From positions 1,178,001-1,242,000 of the forward strand of contig NZ_CP141184.1 of the NCBI RefSeq assembly GCF_035609205.1: a stretch of DNA of 64,000 bases. The letters are read 5' to 3'. The notes beneath the pieces were generated by a model, which was not told the origin of the DNA, did no database searches, and saw only the letters and a list, made by a program, of their open reading frames with translations. Each line of letters opens with the position of its first letter. Positions within the stretch are counted from its first letter, which is position 1. Both the position numbers and the translations under genes were made by a program. The stretch comes from Hymenobacter sp. GOD-10R. Its GTDB lineage: Bacteria; Bacteroidota; Bacteroidia; Cytophagales; Hymenobacteraceae. Of this stretch, positions 36,176-44,920 are shown piece by piece.

Positions 36176-37198
36176 CTACTTACCCGTTGAAGTAGATGAG
36201 GTTGAATTCGTATCCAAAATCTTGAACAGCTCGTCGAGCTTCGGCGTCAGGATGATTTCTGTGCGGCGGTTCATGGCCTTATTAGCTGGCGTGTCGTTGC
36301 TGGCAACGGGTACGTACTGCGAGCGGCCTGAAGCCGTAACTTGGCTCGGCGTCACGCCGCCCTCGGTGAGCAGGCGAGCAATTTCGGTGGCGCGCAGCAC
36401 GCTCAAATCCCAGTTGTCCTTCATGCCACCCGAAGCTCCGCGGAAAGGCACGTTGTCGGTGTGGCCTTCTACTACCACGTTCACATCTTTCTGCTCTTGT
36501 AGCACCACGGCTAGCTTTTTTAGTGCGTCGATGCCTTTGGGATCCACTTTGGTGGAACCACTCTTAAACAGCAACTGCTCGGAAAGCGACACGTACACCT
36601 TACCGTCTTTCATCTTTACCTGCAAGTCGCTGTCTTTGAAGCTCAAGAGCGCATTACTTACTTTGGCTTTCAGGTCGTTCACCGCTTTGTCTTTATCGGC
36701 AAGCGCCTGCTGAAGTTCAGCGAGCTTGGCTTCGCGGGTTTTTAGGTCGGCGTTTAGTTTGTCAACGTCTCCTTTGCTTTTATTCAGCGAGGTGGCTAGC
36801 TCCCCTAGTTCTGCTTCGCGGCGAGCTAGGTCTTTAGCAACCTTGTTATAATCGGCCGACTTATCGGCAATAGCTCGGTCACTGTTTTTAAGAAGTTTAT
36901 CGTAGCTGTCGGTGAGTTGGGTATAGAGTGTGCGTGTGCGACGCAGGGCATTGCCGTTCTGGGTGGAGTCGTCCATGAGGCGACGGTTGTCCAGCTTCAA
37001 TTGCGCTAGCTCGTCGGTGGTTTTCTTCAACTCTACTACGGCTTGACGGTACTGGCGCTCAGCGGTCTCCTTACCCTGCTCAGTGGCGGCTTGACGGGCG
37101 CGCAGGTCTTCATATTTCTTCGATGCAACACAGCTAGGCAATAGGGTAGTAGCCGCTAGTGCGGTGCCGAGTAGGAGAAGATTAGACGTTTTTTTCAC
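36176..37198 (-). CDS. OmpA-family lipoprotein with coiled coil
   Basis: 340 residues starting at a GTG (37198). Lipoprotein signal ends in LPSC (MKKTSNLLLLGTALAATTLLPSC). Residues ~25-190 are a long heptad-rich coiled coil (KEDLRAR.., VDKLNADLKTREAKLAELQQALADKD). The OmpA C-terminal domain runs ~200-330 with VEGHTDNVPF and NWDLSVLRATEIARLL, and NRRTEIILTP. It anchors the outer membrane to peptidoglycan; the coiled coil could span the periplasm. Probably its own unit. Confidence 0.9.
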   Translation of the reverse strand: MKKTSNLLLLGTALAATTLLPSCVASKKYEDLRARQAATEQGKETAERQYRQAVVELKKTTDELAQLKLDNRRLMDDSTQNGNALRRTRTLYTQLTDSYDKLLKNSDRAIADKSADYNKVAKDLARREAELGELATSLNKSKGDVDKLNADLKTREAKLAELQQALADKDKAVNDLKAKVSNALLSFKDSDLQVKMKDGKVYVSLSEQLLFKSGSTKVDPKGIDALKKLAVVLQEQKDVNVVVEGHTDNVPFRGASGGMKDNWDLSVLRATEIARLLTEGGVTPSQVTASGRSQYVPVASNDTPANKAMNRRTEIILTPKLDELFKILDTNSTSSTSTGK

Positions 37199-37555
37199 TA
37201 CTAAAAATAGATTAAACAGAAAGACACGGCGCTAGCGTTGTTTCGGCTGTAAGTGCGCATAGCTAAGGTAGGACGCTACAAGCGCAAGTTGCAACTCTAC
37301 CCGGTAGGGAACCGTTTTTCAGGCTATATTTGCCTTGTTCTTCCGGCGTATTCTCTCAATTTACTTTTCGAATGGCCCTTTCCGCAAGCAACAGTGCAAG
37401 CGTTACGTTAGCCACCGTGCCGGATCTTCACCAGCTTTCTACTTCACCTAATTAATTTAGCGTCACTTCCTAGCGTCGGCCCTGTTGGCCACGTTGACTT
37501 GTGTTCGACTAATTCAACTTAATTAAAGCTTTCAGCGAACAGCTTGCAACAACAT
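37199..37555 (+). other. Long leader of accD
   Basis: 357 bases without a supported gene. A Bacteroidota promoter (TATATTTG, 37325-37332) lies about 224 bases before the accD ATG. Inside the leader an ATG at 37372 opens a 27-codon frame ending at TAA 37453, encoding Ser/Thr/Ala-rich residues; I do not claim it as a gene. Such a long leader suits post-transcriptional control of accD. Confidence 0.5.
37325..37332 (+). promoter_or_regulatory. Bacteroidota-type promoter upstream of accD (TATATTTG)
   Basis: TATATTTG fits TAnnTTTG. A TTG at 37287 is too far for a good -33, so the assignment rests on the -7 box alone. Confidence 0.5.
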
Positions 37556-38455
37556 ATGTCTTGGTTTAAGCGCGTAGAAAAAGGCATCGTTACGCCAACG
37601 GAAGAGAAAAAAGAAACGCCGGATGGACTGTGGTATAAGTGTCCTGAGTGCAAGACGGTAGCGACCATGGCCGAGCACAAACGGCTGCTGTACACCTGTG
37701 CCAAGTGCAACCACCACGACCGCATCGACTCGGCCGAATACTTCGAGATTCTGTTCGATAACGACCAATTTGTGGAGCTCGACGCTGCCATGACTTCGGC
37801 CGATCCCCTGCACTTTGTGGATACAAAGGCATATCCGCAGCGTGTGGCTGCCACGCAGAAGCAAACGAACCTAAAGGACGCCGTCCGTACCGCGCATGGC
37901 CAATTGGAAGGCCTCGACCTCGTCGTGGCGTGCATGGATTTCAAATTTATCGGGGGCTCGATGGGCTCGGTGGTAGGGGAAAAAATTTCCCGCGCCATCG
38001 ACTACGCACGGCAGCACCGCATTCCTTTCCTGATGATCAGTAAGTCGGGCGGTGCGCGCATGATGGAAGCAGGCTACTCACTCATGCAAATGGCCAAAAC
38101 ATCGGCCAAGCTAGCGCTGCTCTCGGAAGCTGGCGTGCCGTATATCTCCATGCTTACCGACCCAACCACGGGTGGCGTCACGGCCTCTTTCGCCATGCTC
38201 GGCGACTTCAACATTGCCGAGCCCGGCGCCCTCATCGGTTTTGCGGGCCCGCGGGTTATCAAAGAAACCATCGGTAAAGACCTGCCCAAAGGCTTCCAAA
38301 GTGCCGAGTTCGTGCTGGAACACGGCTTTCTCGACTTCATCATCGACCGTAAGCAGCTAAAGCAGCAACTCGCCGATTTGATTACCATGCTCCGTCCGTC
38401 GGAAGTGGCTGCTCCCATTGCCGCCACCCGTTCAAAGTCAAGCGCACGCTCGTAG
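37556..38455 (+). CDS. accD: Acetyl-CoA carboxylase carboxyltransferase subunit beta
   Basis: 299 residues from ATG 37556 ([10 protein letters not shown]); a TTG four codons upstream is less likely. The N-terminal zinc ribbon has CPECK...CAKC (two C-x2-C pairs). The carboxyltransferase core has [39 protein letters not shown] and [16 protein letters not shown]. It works with AccA to form malonyl-CoA, the first committed step of fatty acid synthesis. E. coli AccD can bind its own mRNA, relevant to the long leader. accA is not in the window. Confidence 0.97.
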   Translation: MSWFKRVEKGIVTPTEEKKETPDGLWYKCPECKTVATMAEHKRLLYTCAKCNHHDRIDSAEYFEILFDNDQFVELDAAMTSADPLHFVDTKAYPQRVAATQKQTNLKDAVRTAHGQLEGLDLVVACMDFKFIGGSMGSVVGEKISRAIDYARQHRIPFLMISKSGGARMMEAGYSLMQMAKTSAKLALLSEAGVPYISMLTDPTTGGVTASFAMLGDFNIAEPGALIGFAGPRVIKETIGKDLPKGFQSAEFVLEHGFLDFIIDRKQLKQQLADLITMLRPSEVAAPIAATRSKSSARS

Positions 38456-38473
38456 AAAGTAGGTCGCGCAGCT

Positions 38474-38543
38474 AAACCTCGGCCCGTCAGTCGCTTCTAA
38501 TCCCTACCGGATGTGAGAAGCAGCTGACGGGCCGAGGTTTTTC
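38474..38543 (+). terminator. Terminator after accD
   Basis: AACCTCGGCCCGTCAG with exact complement flanks an inner imperfect stem (CGCTTCT/AGAAGCAG) and is followed by T-rich sequence. Confidence 0.8.
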
Positions 38544-38654
38544 TTTGAGCGTAAACGAGCTGCTTAGCCTAGCTAAACATTTTTTGTTCGAAAGCAGTAA
38601 GCAGCATCACAGGAGCTTGCTCCTCACACCTCTTTACCACACAAGTTCCCATTT

Positions 38655-39407
38655 ATGAAATCTCCCAAGTCCCTTCTTTCTCTGTTCATGGCGCTGACTC
38701 TGCTATTAGGGTCGTGCGCTACTTCTAAGCAAGCCAATCAATCAGACGGATATTCTACCAGCGGTTCGGCAAATGGCACTGGTCCTCGCAAAACGGGGAT
38801 GAGTAAAACAGCGAAAGGAGGCCTATTTGGAGCTGGTGGAGGCGCAGTAGCAGGTGCTGTTATCGGTGGGTTGCTAGGTGGCAAGAGCGGAACTGCCGCT
38901 GGAGCCATCATTGGAGCTAGCGTGGGTGGCGCCGGTGGCGCCCTCATTGGCCGCAAAATGGACAAGCAAGCAGAAGAACTGCAACGCGACATGCAAAACG
39001 CCAAAGTGGAACGCGTTGGCGAGGGTATCAAAATCACCTTCGATGCGGGCATTCTGTTTGACGTGAACAAAGCCGATTTGCGCCCAGCCTCTATGACTGA
39101 AATCGAGAAGATGGCTACCGTGCTGCAGAAGTACCCCGACACAAATGTGCTAGTAGAAGGCCACACCGATAATACCGGCTCGGATGCTATCAACCAGCCG
39201 CTGTCGGAGCGCCGCGCACAAGCCGTTGCCGATTACACGCGTACGAAAGGGGTAGATGCTTCGCGCATCACCACTAAAGGCTATGGTTCCTCACAGCCAC
39301 TTGCCGATAACTCGACAGAAGCAGGTCGGCAAGCTAACCGCCGCGTGGAAATTGCCATCTACGCCAACGAGAAAATGAAGAAAGCTGCCGAAGCTGGCCG
39401 TTTGTAA
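38655..39407 (+). CDS. OmpA-family lipoprotein with glycine zipper (copy 1)
   Basis: 250 residues. The signal MKSPKSLLSLFMALTLLLGSC ends with a Cys lipobox. A glycine zipper block (KGGLFGAGGGAVAGAVIGGLLGG and continuing) near residues 55-95 suggests membrane insertion. OmpA domain from ~115 with VEGHTDNTGSDAIN, RRAQAVADYTRTKGVDASRIT and NRRVEIAIYANEKMKKAAE. Peptidoglycan-binding residues D and R of this family are in TDNTG..NRR. It is a close paralogue of the next gene, with the same layout. Confidence 0.92.
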   Translation: MKSPKSLLSLFMALTLLLGSCATSKQANQSDGYSTSGSANGTGPRKTGMSKTAKGGLFGAGGGAVAGAVIGGLLGGKSGTAAGAIIGASVGGAGGALIGRKMDKQAEELQRDMQNAKVERVGEGIKITFDAGILFDVNKADLRPASMTEIEKMATVLQKYPDTNVLVEGHTDNTGSDAINQPLSERRAQAVADYTRTKGVDASRITTKGYGSSQPLADNSTEAGRQANRRVEIAIYANEKMKKAAEAGRL

Positions 39408-39807
39408 GCAACTATTGCCATTACAACAAAAAAGCAGTGCTAGTAAGCGCTGCTTTTTTGTTGTGACATACTCTGGTACTAAGTTTTTGTAGGCCAAAGT
39501 GTTTAGTAGAAAATAGCCGCTTCTCAGCGGCTAGGTTGTAGCTCAAAGGCAAAGAGTATTGAAAAATGCCTGTAATTTGCCGCCTGTTAACGCTTGTCGA
39601 GGTCGTTGATACTGAAGGGAGTAAGGTTGAGAAAAGCCTTTTATGATGGTTTTTTTATCCTTTTCAAATAATTTATCACCCTTTCTCAGCGTTTTGGCAA
39701 GGAGGTTGCAAAATGTTGGGTAGAAAAGGGGACTCCTTCAGAGCTATTGCTGAACACTCATTTGTCCTGGCTCACCCTTACTTATTCTAATAAACAAACT
39801 CAGAAAC
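39408..39807. other. Gene-free stretch between OmpA paralogues
   Basis: 400 bases. It starts with a bidirectional terminator (39423-39464). The rest is AT-rich, with T-runs around 39640-39680 and no frame I can support; it likely holds the promoter of the second copy, but no TAnnTTTG match stands out. Confidence 0.5.
39423..39464. terminator. Terminator after OmpA copy 1
   Basis: ACAACAAAAAAGCAG and its complement with a 6-nt loop, one mismatch, followed by a T-run on the plus strand. Confidence 0.85.
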
Positions 39808-40515
39808 ATGAAAACTCTCCGTTCGTATTTCGCCTTCATGCTAGCGCTGCTACTGTTGGGGACCAACTTTGCGCAAGCGCAGGACTCTGCTAAAACCAAG
39901 AAGCCTTGGAGCAAAACCGCCAAAGGCGGCTTGCTAGGTGCTGGTGGCGGTGCTGTTGTAGGTGGCGTGCTAGGCCGCGTGATTGGTGGTAAGAACAGCA
40001 CTGCTGGTGGTGCTATCATTGGTGCCGCAGTAGGTGGTGGTGCTGGCGCCCTGATCGGCCGTCGCATGGACAAGCAGGCTGCTGAGCTGAAGAAAGACAT
40101 GGAAGGCGCCAAAGTTGAGCGCGTAGGCGAAGGCATCAAGATCACCTTCAACTCGGGTATCTTGTTCGCTAAGAACTCGGCTACTCTAACGAGTGCTGCT
40201 GCTGAAAACATCAACACGCTGGCTACTACGCTGAAAAAGTACGGTGACACCAACGTGCTGATCGAAGGCCACACCGACAACACCGGTACGGATGCTATCA
40301 ACGATCCGCTGTCGAAGCGTCGTGCGCAGGCCGTTGCTAACGCCATCACGGCCCAAGGTATCGATACGTCGCGCTTGACTACCCAAGGCTACGGCTCGAA
40401 ACAGCCAGTTGCTGACAACTCTACGGAAGCTGGTCGCACTGCCAACCGTCGTGTAGAAGTTGCCATCTACGCTAACGAAAAGCTGAAGAAGGCTGCTGAG
40501 AAAGGCACCATCTAA
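39808..40515 (+). CDS. OmpA-family protein with glycine zipper (copy 2)
   Basis: 235 residues. A conventional signal peptide (MKTLRSYFAFMLALLLLGTNFAQAQ) with AQAQ and no Cys at the cleavage site, unlike copy 1. Glycine zipper from ~35-85 (KGGLLGAGGGAVVGGVLG...). OmpA domain with VEGHTDNTGTD-like IEGHTDNTGTDAIN, RRAQAVANAITAQGIDTSRLT and NRRVEVAIYANEKLKKAAEKG. Nearly the same length and order as copy 1, so a tandem duplication with a change of export route: one lipid-anchored, one not. Confidence 0.92.
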   Translation: MKTLRSYFAFMLALLLLGTNFAQAQDSAKTKKPWSKTAKGGLLGAGGGAVVGGVLGRVIGGKNSTAGGAIIGAAVGGGAGALIGRRMDKQAAELKKDMEGAKVERVGEGIKITFNSGILFAKNSATLTSAAAENINTLATTLKKYGDTNVLIEGHTDNTGTDAINDPLSKRRAQAVANAITAQGIDTSRLTTQGYGSKQPVADNSTEAGRTANRRVEVAIYANEKLKKAAEKGTI

Positions 40516-40571
40516 GCCAATAGACAGATGGCGATGAGCAATTAGTGATTGCAAGCCAACTGTAAACTAGA

Positions 40572-40612
40572 AAGCCTCGTTACCTGAGCGGTAGCGAGGC
40601 TTTTTCTTTTGT
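40572..40612 (+). terminator. Terminator after OmpA copy 2
   Basis: AAAGCCTCG / CGAGGCTTT outer stem with inner TACC/GGTA pairing and a T-rich tail. Confidence 0.8.
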
Positions 40613-40654
40613 GGAAGTACGGCCTCCTTAGTAAGTACTCATTGTTTGCTGTGC

Positions 40655-41395
40655 ATGACACCCGACCAGAAAACTTGGCAAAATCACCTCATTCTACACG
40701 AGTTCTACGGTCCGTTGCCGTTAGCGCCGCGTCGCACACCCATGCGCGAGTTGATTTCTACGTTGCTTTCGCATCGTACTACTCACGTGGCAGAAGAGCT
40801 AGCATATAGTCGGATGCTGGAAGAATTTGGAGACTGGGAAGGAGTGTTGGTCGCGCCATTGGCTGCCCTAGCCCACGCCATTCGGACCACTCGGTGGCCC
40901 GATACGCAAGCACCACGTATCCAAGAAATACTGCGGCGCATCAAGGCCGAGCGAGGTGAGTTTAACCTAGACTTCTTAGCCGAGTGGCCTGTAGAGAAGG
41001 GGTTGCAATGGCTAACCGACATGCCTGGTATTGGCCTGAAGACTGCCTCACTGGTGTTGCTCTTCAACTTTCAAAAGCCAGTATTGCCCGTTGACACGCA
41101 CGTGCACCGAGTGGCACAGCGAGTAGGCATGATCGGGCCGAAAGTGTCCGTGGAGAAGGCGCACCAGCTTCTATTAGCGCAGTTGCCCAAGGATCCGGTG
41201 GTACTACTCAACTTTCACAAGCACAACTACTGGCACGGGCAACATATCTGCTTTTTTGCGAAGCCTGACTGCGCTCGTTGTCCATTAAAGGGCTTTTGCA
41301 ACTACTATGAAGAGCATTACGGTCCAGCTACGGCTGAAGCCCTCGCAGCTACCCCAAAACACTGGGATATAGCTTGGGGTGAGTTGCAGCACTAA
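40655..41395 (+). CDS. Endonuclease III-like DNA glycosylase
   Basis: 246 residues from ATG 40655. The helix-hairpin-helix core reads LTDMPGIGLKTASLVLLFN, with the K of the lyase site and the catalytic Asp in PVDTHVHRVAQRVG. The C-terminus carries CFFAKPDCARCPLKGFC, spaced C-x6-C-x2-C-x5-C, for a 4Fe-4S cluster. Members cleave oxidised pyrimidines or mismatched/alkylated bases. It diverges from classic Nth in its N-terminal half (ALAHAIRTTRWPDTQAPRIQEILRRI), so the family 'HhH-GPD with Fe-S' is certain and exact substrate is not. The radical SAM gene follows 71 bases on. Confidence 0.88.
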   Translation: MTPDQKTWQNHLILHEFYGPLPLAPRRTPMRELISTLLSHRTTHVAEELAYSRMLEEFGDWEGVLVAPLAALAHAIRTTRWPDTQAPRIQEILRRIKAERGEFNLDFLAEWPVEKGLQWLTDMPGIGLKTASLVLLFNFQKPVLPVDTHVHRVAQRVGMIGPKVSVEKAHQLLLAQLPKDPVVLLNFHKHNYWHGQHICFFAKPDCARCPLKGFCNYYEEHYGPATAEALAATPKHWDIAWGELQH

Positions 41396-41466
41396 GGCAA
41401 GCAAGCGAGTAAACGAGGGTTCGTTCAAAAGCTTGTAGCTTGCGACCTGAAGCTAGCAGCTATTCC

Positions 41467-42450
41467 ATGCGCCTCGTTCGTCACCCGGTTCTCTGCAATT
41501 ATTACGTCACGTACCGGTGCAATGCGCGCTGTTCGTTCTGCGATATTTGGGAAAAGCCTTCACCTTACATTTTGTTAGCTGATGTCGAGCAAAATCTGCG
41601 GGATCTTAAAAGGCTTGGCGTAAGCGTCATCGACTTCACAGGGGGCGAGCCACTGCTGCACCGGCAGATTCATGAGTTTGTGGGCTTGGCGCACGAACTA
41701 GGTTTCATCACGACGCTCACGACTAACTGCCTTTTGTACCCCAAATACGCCGAGCGGCTGCGGGGCAAAGTGGATATGTTGCATTTCTCCCTCGATGCCT
41801 CCGAGAAAGAGGTACACGACAAAGGCCGTGGGGTGGCTTGTTTCGACTTTGTGCTCGAAAGTATTCGGGTCGCAAAGGAGCTAGGGGAGCGGCCTGATAT
41901 TTTGTTCACTGTCTTTCGCGAGAACTTAGCTGATTTGGAAGCTGTGTACCGCGACATTGCGCAGCCCAATGGGCTAATGCTCATCATTAACCCGGCATTC
42001 GAGTACAACAGCGTTGCTACCGGCGAGCAACTCACCACGGCAGAGCTAGATTATTTGTCGGCTTTCGGCAAACGTAAAGGGGTGTACCTCAACGAAGCTT
42101 TCATTCAGCTGCGGCGCGATGGGGGCAACCACGTTGCCGCACCTGTGTGCCGTGCCGCCAGCACTACGCTCGTTATTTCCCCCAACAACGAACTGGTGCT
42201 GCCGTGCTACCACCTAGGTACGCAACAATTCCCTATTGCTGGCCAGCTCTTCGACCTCTACAACTCCGCCACGGTGCAGCAGCTAGCAGCGCTGGAAGGG
42301 CGGCTACCGCAGTGTGAAGGCTGCACCATCAACTGCTACATGCAACCTAGCTTCGCCGTCGAAACCAGCAAGTATTTCTGGCAGGCCTTACCAAGTACGT
42401 TGAAGTACAACCTGCATAAGGGCACGTGGAAGCGCATGCTCACTCGCTAG
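41467..42450 (+). CDS. Radical SAM protein with C-terminal Cys cluster
   Basis: 327 residues from ATG 41467 (MRLVRHPVLCNYY); an earlier in-frame start at 41440 lacks support. The radical SAM motif is CNARCSFCDIW (C-x3-C-x2-C). IDFTGGEPLLHRQ is the SAM-binding GGE stretch. The C-terminus has cysteines in VCRAAS, LPCYHLG and CEGCTINCYM, resembling a SPASM-like auxiliary Fe-S domain in an atypical order. Product unknown; members modify peptides, lipids or sugars. It lies directly behind the Fe-S glycosylase, possibly co-transcribed. Confidence 0.85.
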   Translation: MRLVRHPVLCNYYVTYRCNARCSFCDIWEKPSPYILLADVEQNLRDLKRLGVSVIDFTGGEPLLHRQIHEFVGLAHELGFITTLTTNCLLYPKYAERLRGKVDMLHFSLDASEKEVHDKGRGVACFDFVLESIRVAKELGERPDILFTVFRENLADLEAVYRDIAQPNGLMLIINPAFEYNSVATGEQLTTAELDYLSAFGKRKGVYLNEAFIQLRRDGGNHVAAPVCRAASTTLVISPNNELVLPCYHLGTQQFPIAGQLFDLYNSATVQQLAALEGRLPQCEGCTINCYMQPSFAVETSKYFWQALPSTLKYNLHKGTWKRMLTR

Positions 42451-42558
42451 AAGAGCGTGTCAGAAGAGTGTTGCCACTAAGTACAACCCAGAGAAAGGCT
42501 TACTATATTTTCACTTACGTCTGTATTTAGACGACTATATCACTCAATCACTTTTCCT

Positions 42559-43077
42559 ATGCCTGCTCTGATTCTGCCCGTTCATGGTGTCACGCCTCAA
42601 CTAGGCCCTAATTGTTTCGTTGCAGATAATGCGACTATTGTGGGGGATGTAGTGCTAGGTGCTGACTGCACGGTGTGGTTCAATGCCGTTATTCGCGGCG
42701 ATGTGAACAGCATTCGTATTGGGGAGCGAACCAACATTCAGGATGGAGCCGTGTTGCACTGCACCTACCAGCGGGCAGCTACCACCCTAGGATCGCGCGT
42801 CAGCATTGGCCACCGGGCCATTGTGCACGGTTGCACCGTTGAAGACGACGTGCTGATTGGTATGGGCGCCATTGTGATGGATCACGCGATAGTAGGCAAA
42901 GGCTGCATTATCGCAGCGGGAGCGGTAGTCCTGGAAAATACCCAGTGCGAGCCCGGCTACCTCTACGCAGGCGTGCCGGCTCGCAAAATAAAGCCGGTGA
43001 CAGAAGAACAACGTAGCAATTTGTTACGCACAGCCGACAATTATGTGCTGTATGCTAGCTGGTTTAAAGCGGAATAG
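42559..43077 (+). CDS. Gamma carbonic anhydrase family protein
   Basis: 172 residues, normal length. Left-handed beta-helix of hexapeptide repeats (GDVVLGADCTVWFNAVIRGDV, SIRIGERTNIQDGAVLHC). The three zinc histidines are in AVLHCTYQ, IGHRAIVHGC and DHAIVG. Usual catalytic residues around Q in NIQDG are present. It trimerises and binds Zn(II); members may hydrate CO2 or act on acyl carriers, so catalysis is likely but not proven by sequence. Confidence 0.92.
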   Translation: MPALILPVHGVTPQLGPNCFVADNATIVGDVVLGADCTVWFNAVIRGDVNSIRIGERTNIQDGAVLHCTYQRAATTLGSRVSIGHRAIVHGCTVEDDVLIGMGAIVMDHAIVGKGCIIAAGAVVLENTQCEPGYLYAGVPARKIKPVTEEQRSNLLRTADNYVLYASWFKAE

Positions 43078-43089
43078 TGTTTGTAAAAA

Positions 43090-43273
43090 ATGAACAAAGC
43101 GCCGAAAAGGAATCTCAAGTGCTGGTAGAGACGGTATCTTTATCGGTATCGGTGCTGTGGTTATTCTAATCGGTGGCTTGATTGGGGAAGCAAATTTCGT
43201 TTCTACCATCGGCGGAATCATTTTTCCTACCGGCGTGGTCATGTTGATTATAGCTCTGATGCGAGGTACGTAA
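43090..43273 (+). pseudogene. Small two-helix membrane protein gene with an apparent frameshift
   Basis: An ATG at 43090 opens MNKAPK but the frame hits TAG at 43126. Shifting by one base at the A4 run 43105-43108 restores a continuous frame to TAA at 43271-43273: MNKAPKGISSAGRDGIFIGI and on, ending in MRGT, about 60 residues. It has two hydrophobic helices (IFIGIGAVVILIGGLIGEA, IIFPTGVVMLIIALM) joined by FVSTIGG. This looks like a real small membrane protein gene broken by one extra A, or a sequencing error in the A-run, or a frameshifting site. It follows the carbonic anhydrase gene by 12 bases. Function unknown. Confidence 0.6.
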
Positions 43274-43311
43274 TTAATGTTGCTTACCTAGGTTCAACAG
43301 TTGAATGTCAA

Positions 43312-43351
43312 CAAAAAGGGAGGCTCTACATTTGTAGAGCCTCCCTTTTTG
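43312..43351. terminator. Bidirectional terminator, 19-bp perfect stem
   Basis: CAAAAAGGGAGGCTCTACA and its exact complement around a two-base loop, before the convergent CNNM gene. Confidence 0.85.
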
Positions 43352-43374
43352 CGTGAAAACCAAGTATGGGAAGG

Positions 43375-44706
43375 TTATAGATCTAACTCGCTATCTGGCT
43401 GCTCATCTTGCTGTTGCGTATTCGTAACGCGTAGCTGTACCAACTCTACCACGCGCTTCGAGCGCTTCAGAATGCGGAACTCATAATTTTCGAGCACAGC
43501 GACGTCGCCTACTTCTGGAATGTTCCCATAAATCAGGTTGAGCAGGCCGCCTACCGTTTCGTAATCTTCGCCTTCGGGTAGCGCGTAGGGTAGGTACTCG
43601 TTCGCGTCAGAAATAGGGGTTGCAGCGTTTACCCGGTATTCGTTCTCCGAGACTTTTTCTACCACAGGCACCTCGTTGTCGTACTCGTCCTGAATTTCGC
43701 CTACTAGCTCTTCGATAATATCCTCAATTGTGACGATACCAGAAACGCCGCCAAACTCGTCGCTCACAATGGCAATGTGCATGTGCTTGCGCTGAAACTG
43801 GCGCAGCAAGCGGTTGATCTTCTTCGTCTCAGGTACAAAGTAAGCCGGGCGCATAATCTTGGAAAGCTCTACCGACTCATTGCGCCGGATAAGCTGGAGC
43901 AAGTCTTTCACGTAGAGAATACCCACGATATTGTCAATCGACTCCTCGTACACGGGAATGCGAGAGTATCCCTCGCTGTACACCGTTTCGAGGACGGTGT
44001 CTTGCGGCGACTTTACATCGATGGCAGCAATCTTGGTGCGCGGCACCATGATTTGCTTCACCATCCGGTCGTTGAATTCGAACACATTCTCGATCAACTC
44101 GTGCTCCGACTCCTGAATCTCACCGCTCTGTTTGCTCTGGTCGAGCAGCAACCGAATCTCTTCGGCGGAGTGCACATCCCCGCTGTGCGACACCTGACCA
44201 CCAAAGAAGCCCGCTACCAGGTTCGATAGCTTATTAAGCATCCAGATAAACGGAAACGTGATGAGGTAGAAGCCTCGCAAAGGGGCTGCGATGATCAAGC
44301 TCGTGTTTTCAGGCTGCTGAATCGCTAGCACTTTAGGCGCTTGCTCCCCAATTACAATGTGTAAGGTGGTGATCAGCGAAAAAGATGTGCCTAGTGCAAC
44401 GCGGTGCACTGTATCGGCCGACCAAGTCAGATCAAGCTTGTGAATAATAGCCAATACAATCTCAGCTACAACACTCTCGCCGATCCAGCCAAGGGCAAGG
44501 GAGGCGAGTGTAATACCTAGCTGAGTTGCGGAAAGATAAGCATCGAGGTTGTGGAGTAGCGAGAGAGTTAGCTTTGCTAATCGATTGCCTTCCTGTGCTT
44601 TGACCTCCATTTGGGAGATACGTAGCTTGACCAAAGCAAACTCTGCTGCTACAAAAAATCCGTTCAGCAAAACCAGCAGAACGGTAAATAGTATGTTTAA
44701 GCCCAT
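43375..44706 (-). CDS. CNNM/HlyC-CorC transporter-like protein
   Basis: 443 residues. N-terminal DUF21 (CNNM) with four membrane helices (ILFTVLLVLLNGFFVAAEFALVKLR, AYLSATQLGITLASLALGWIGE, LGTSFSLITTLHIVIGEQAPK). Two CBS domains follow near residues 205-325 (VMVPRTKI.., IVGILYVKDLL) and a CorC_HlyC domain (EYRVNAATPISDANEY..., FEILKRSK-like EFRILKRSKRVVELV) at the end. Known for divalent cation export or resistance, e.g. Mg/Co; the older 'hemolysin' label is not a toxin statement. Sole gene on this strand in the area. Confidence 0.9.
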   Translation of the reverse strand: MGLNILFTVLLVLLNGFFVAAEFALVKLRISQMEVKAQEGNRLAKLTLSLLHNLDAYLSATQLGITLASLALGWIGESVVAEIVLAIIHKLDLTWSADTVHRVALGTSFSLITTLHIVIGEQAPKVLAIQQPENTSLIIAAPLRGFYLITFPFIWMLNKLSNLVAGFFGGQVSHSGDVHSAEEIRLLLDQSKQSGEIQESEHELIENVFEFNDRMVKQIMVPRTKIAAIDVKSPQDTVLETVYSEGYSRIPVYEESIDNIVGILYVKDLLQLIRRNESVELSKIMRPAYFVPETKKINRLLRQFQRKHMHIAIVSDEFGGVSGIVTIEDIIEELVGEIQDEYDNEVPVVEKVSENEYRVNAATPISDANEYLPYALPEGEDYETVGGLLNLIYGNIPEVGDVAVLENYEFRILKRSKRVVELVQLRVTNTQQQDEQPDSELDL

Positions 44707-44920
44707 AGTGTCGGTTGCATAGGCTTAGCCGGCCTAGCACCCATTTTATCACAAAAGTACGAGATTCCGCTCAAGCGGTTCGGAGTAAAGAACAAGACAA
44801 CAGTCTGGCATGCATGCTAGTTCATCTGGATTATAAATGCTTATAGCAGAAAGTGTGACACTTCCTGCCGAACTTTGTTTGTTCTCTTACTGAACTTTGC
44901 CTCTTTGTTACTGCCTGTTT

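Noticed and set aside
37372..37455. 27-codon frame in the accD leader
   Set aside because: Too short and no conserved motif; noted only as part of the leader.
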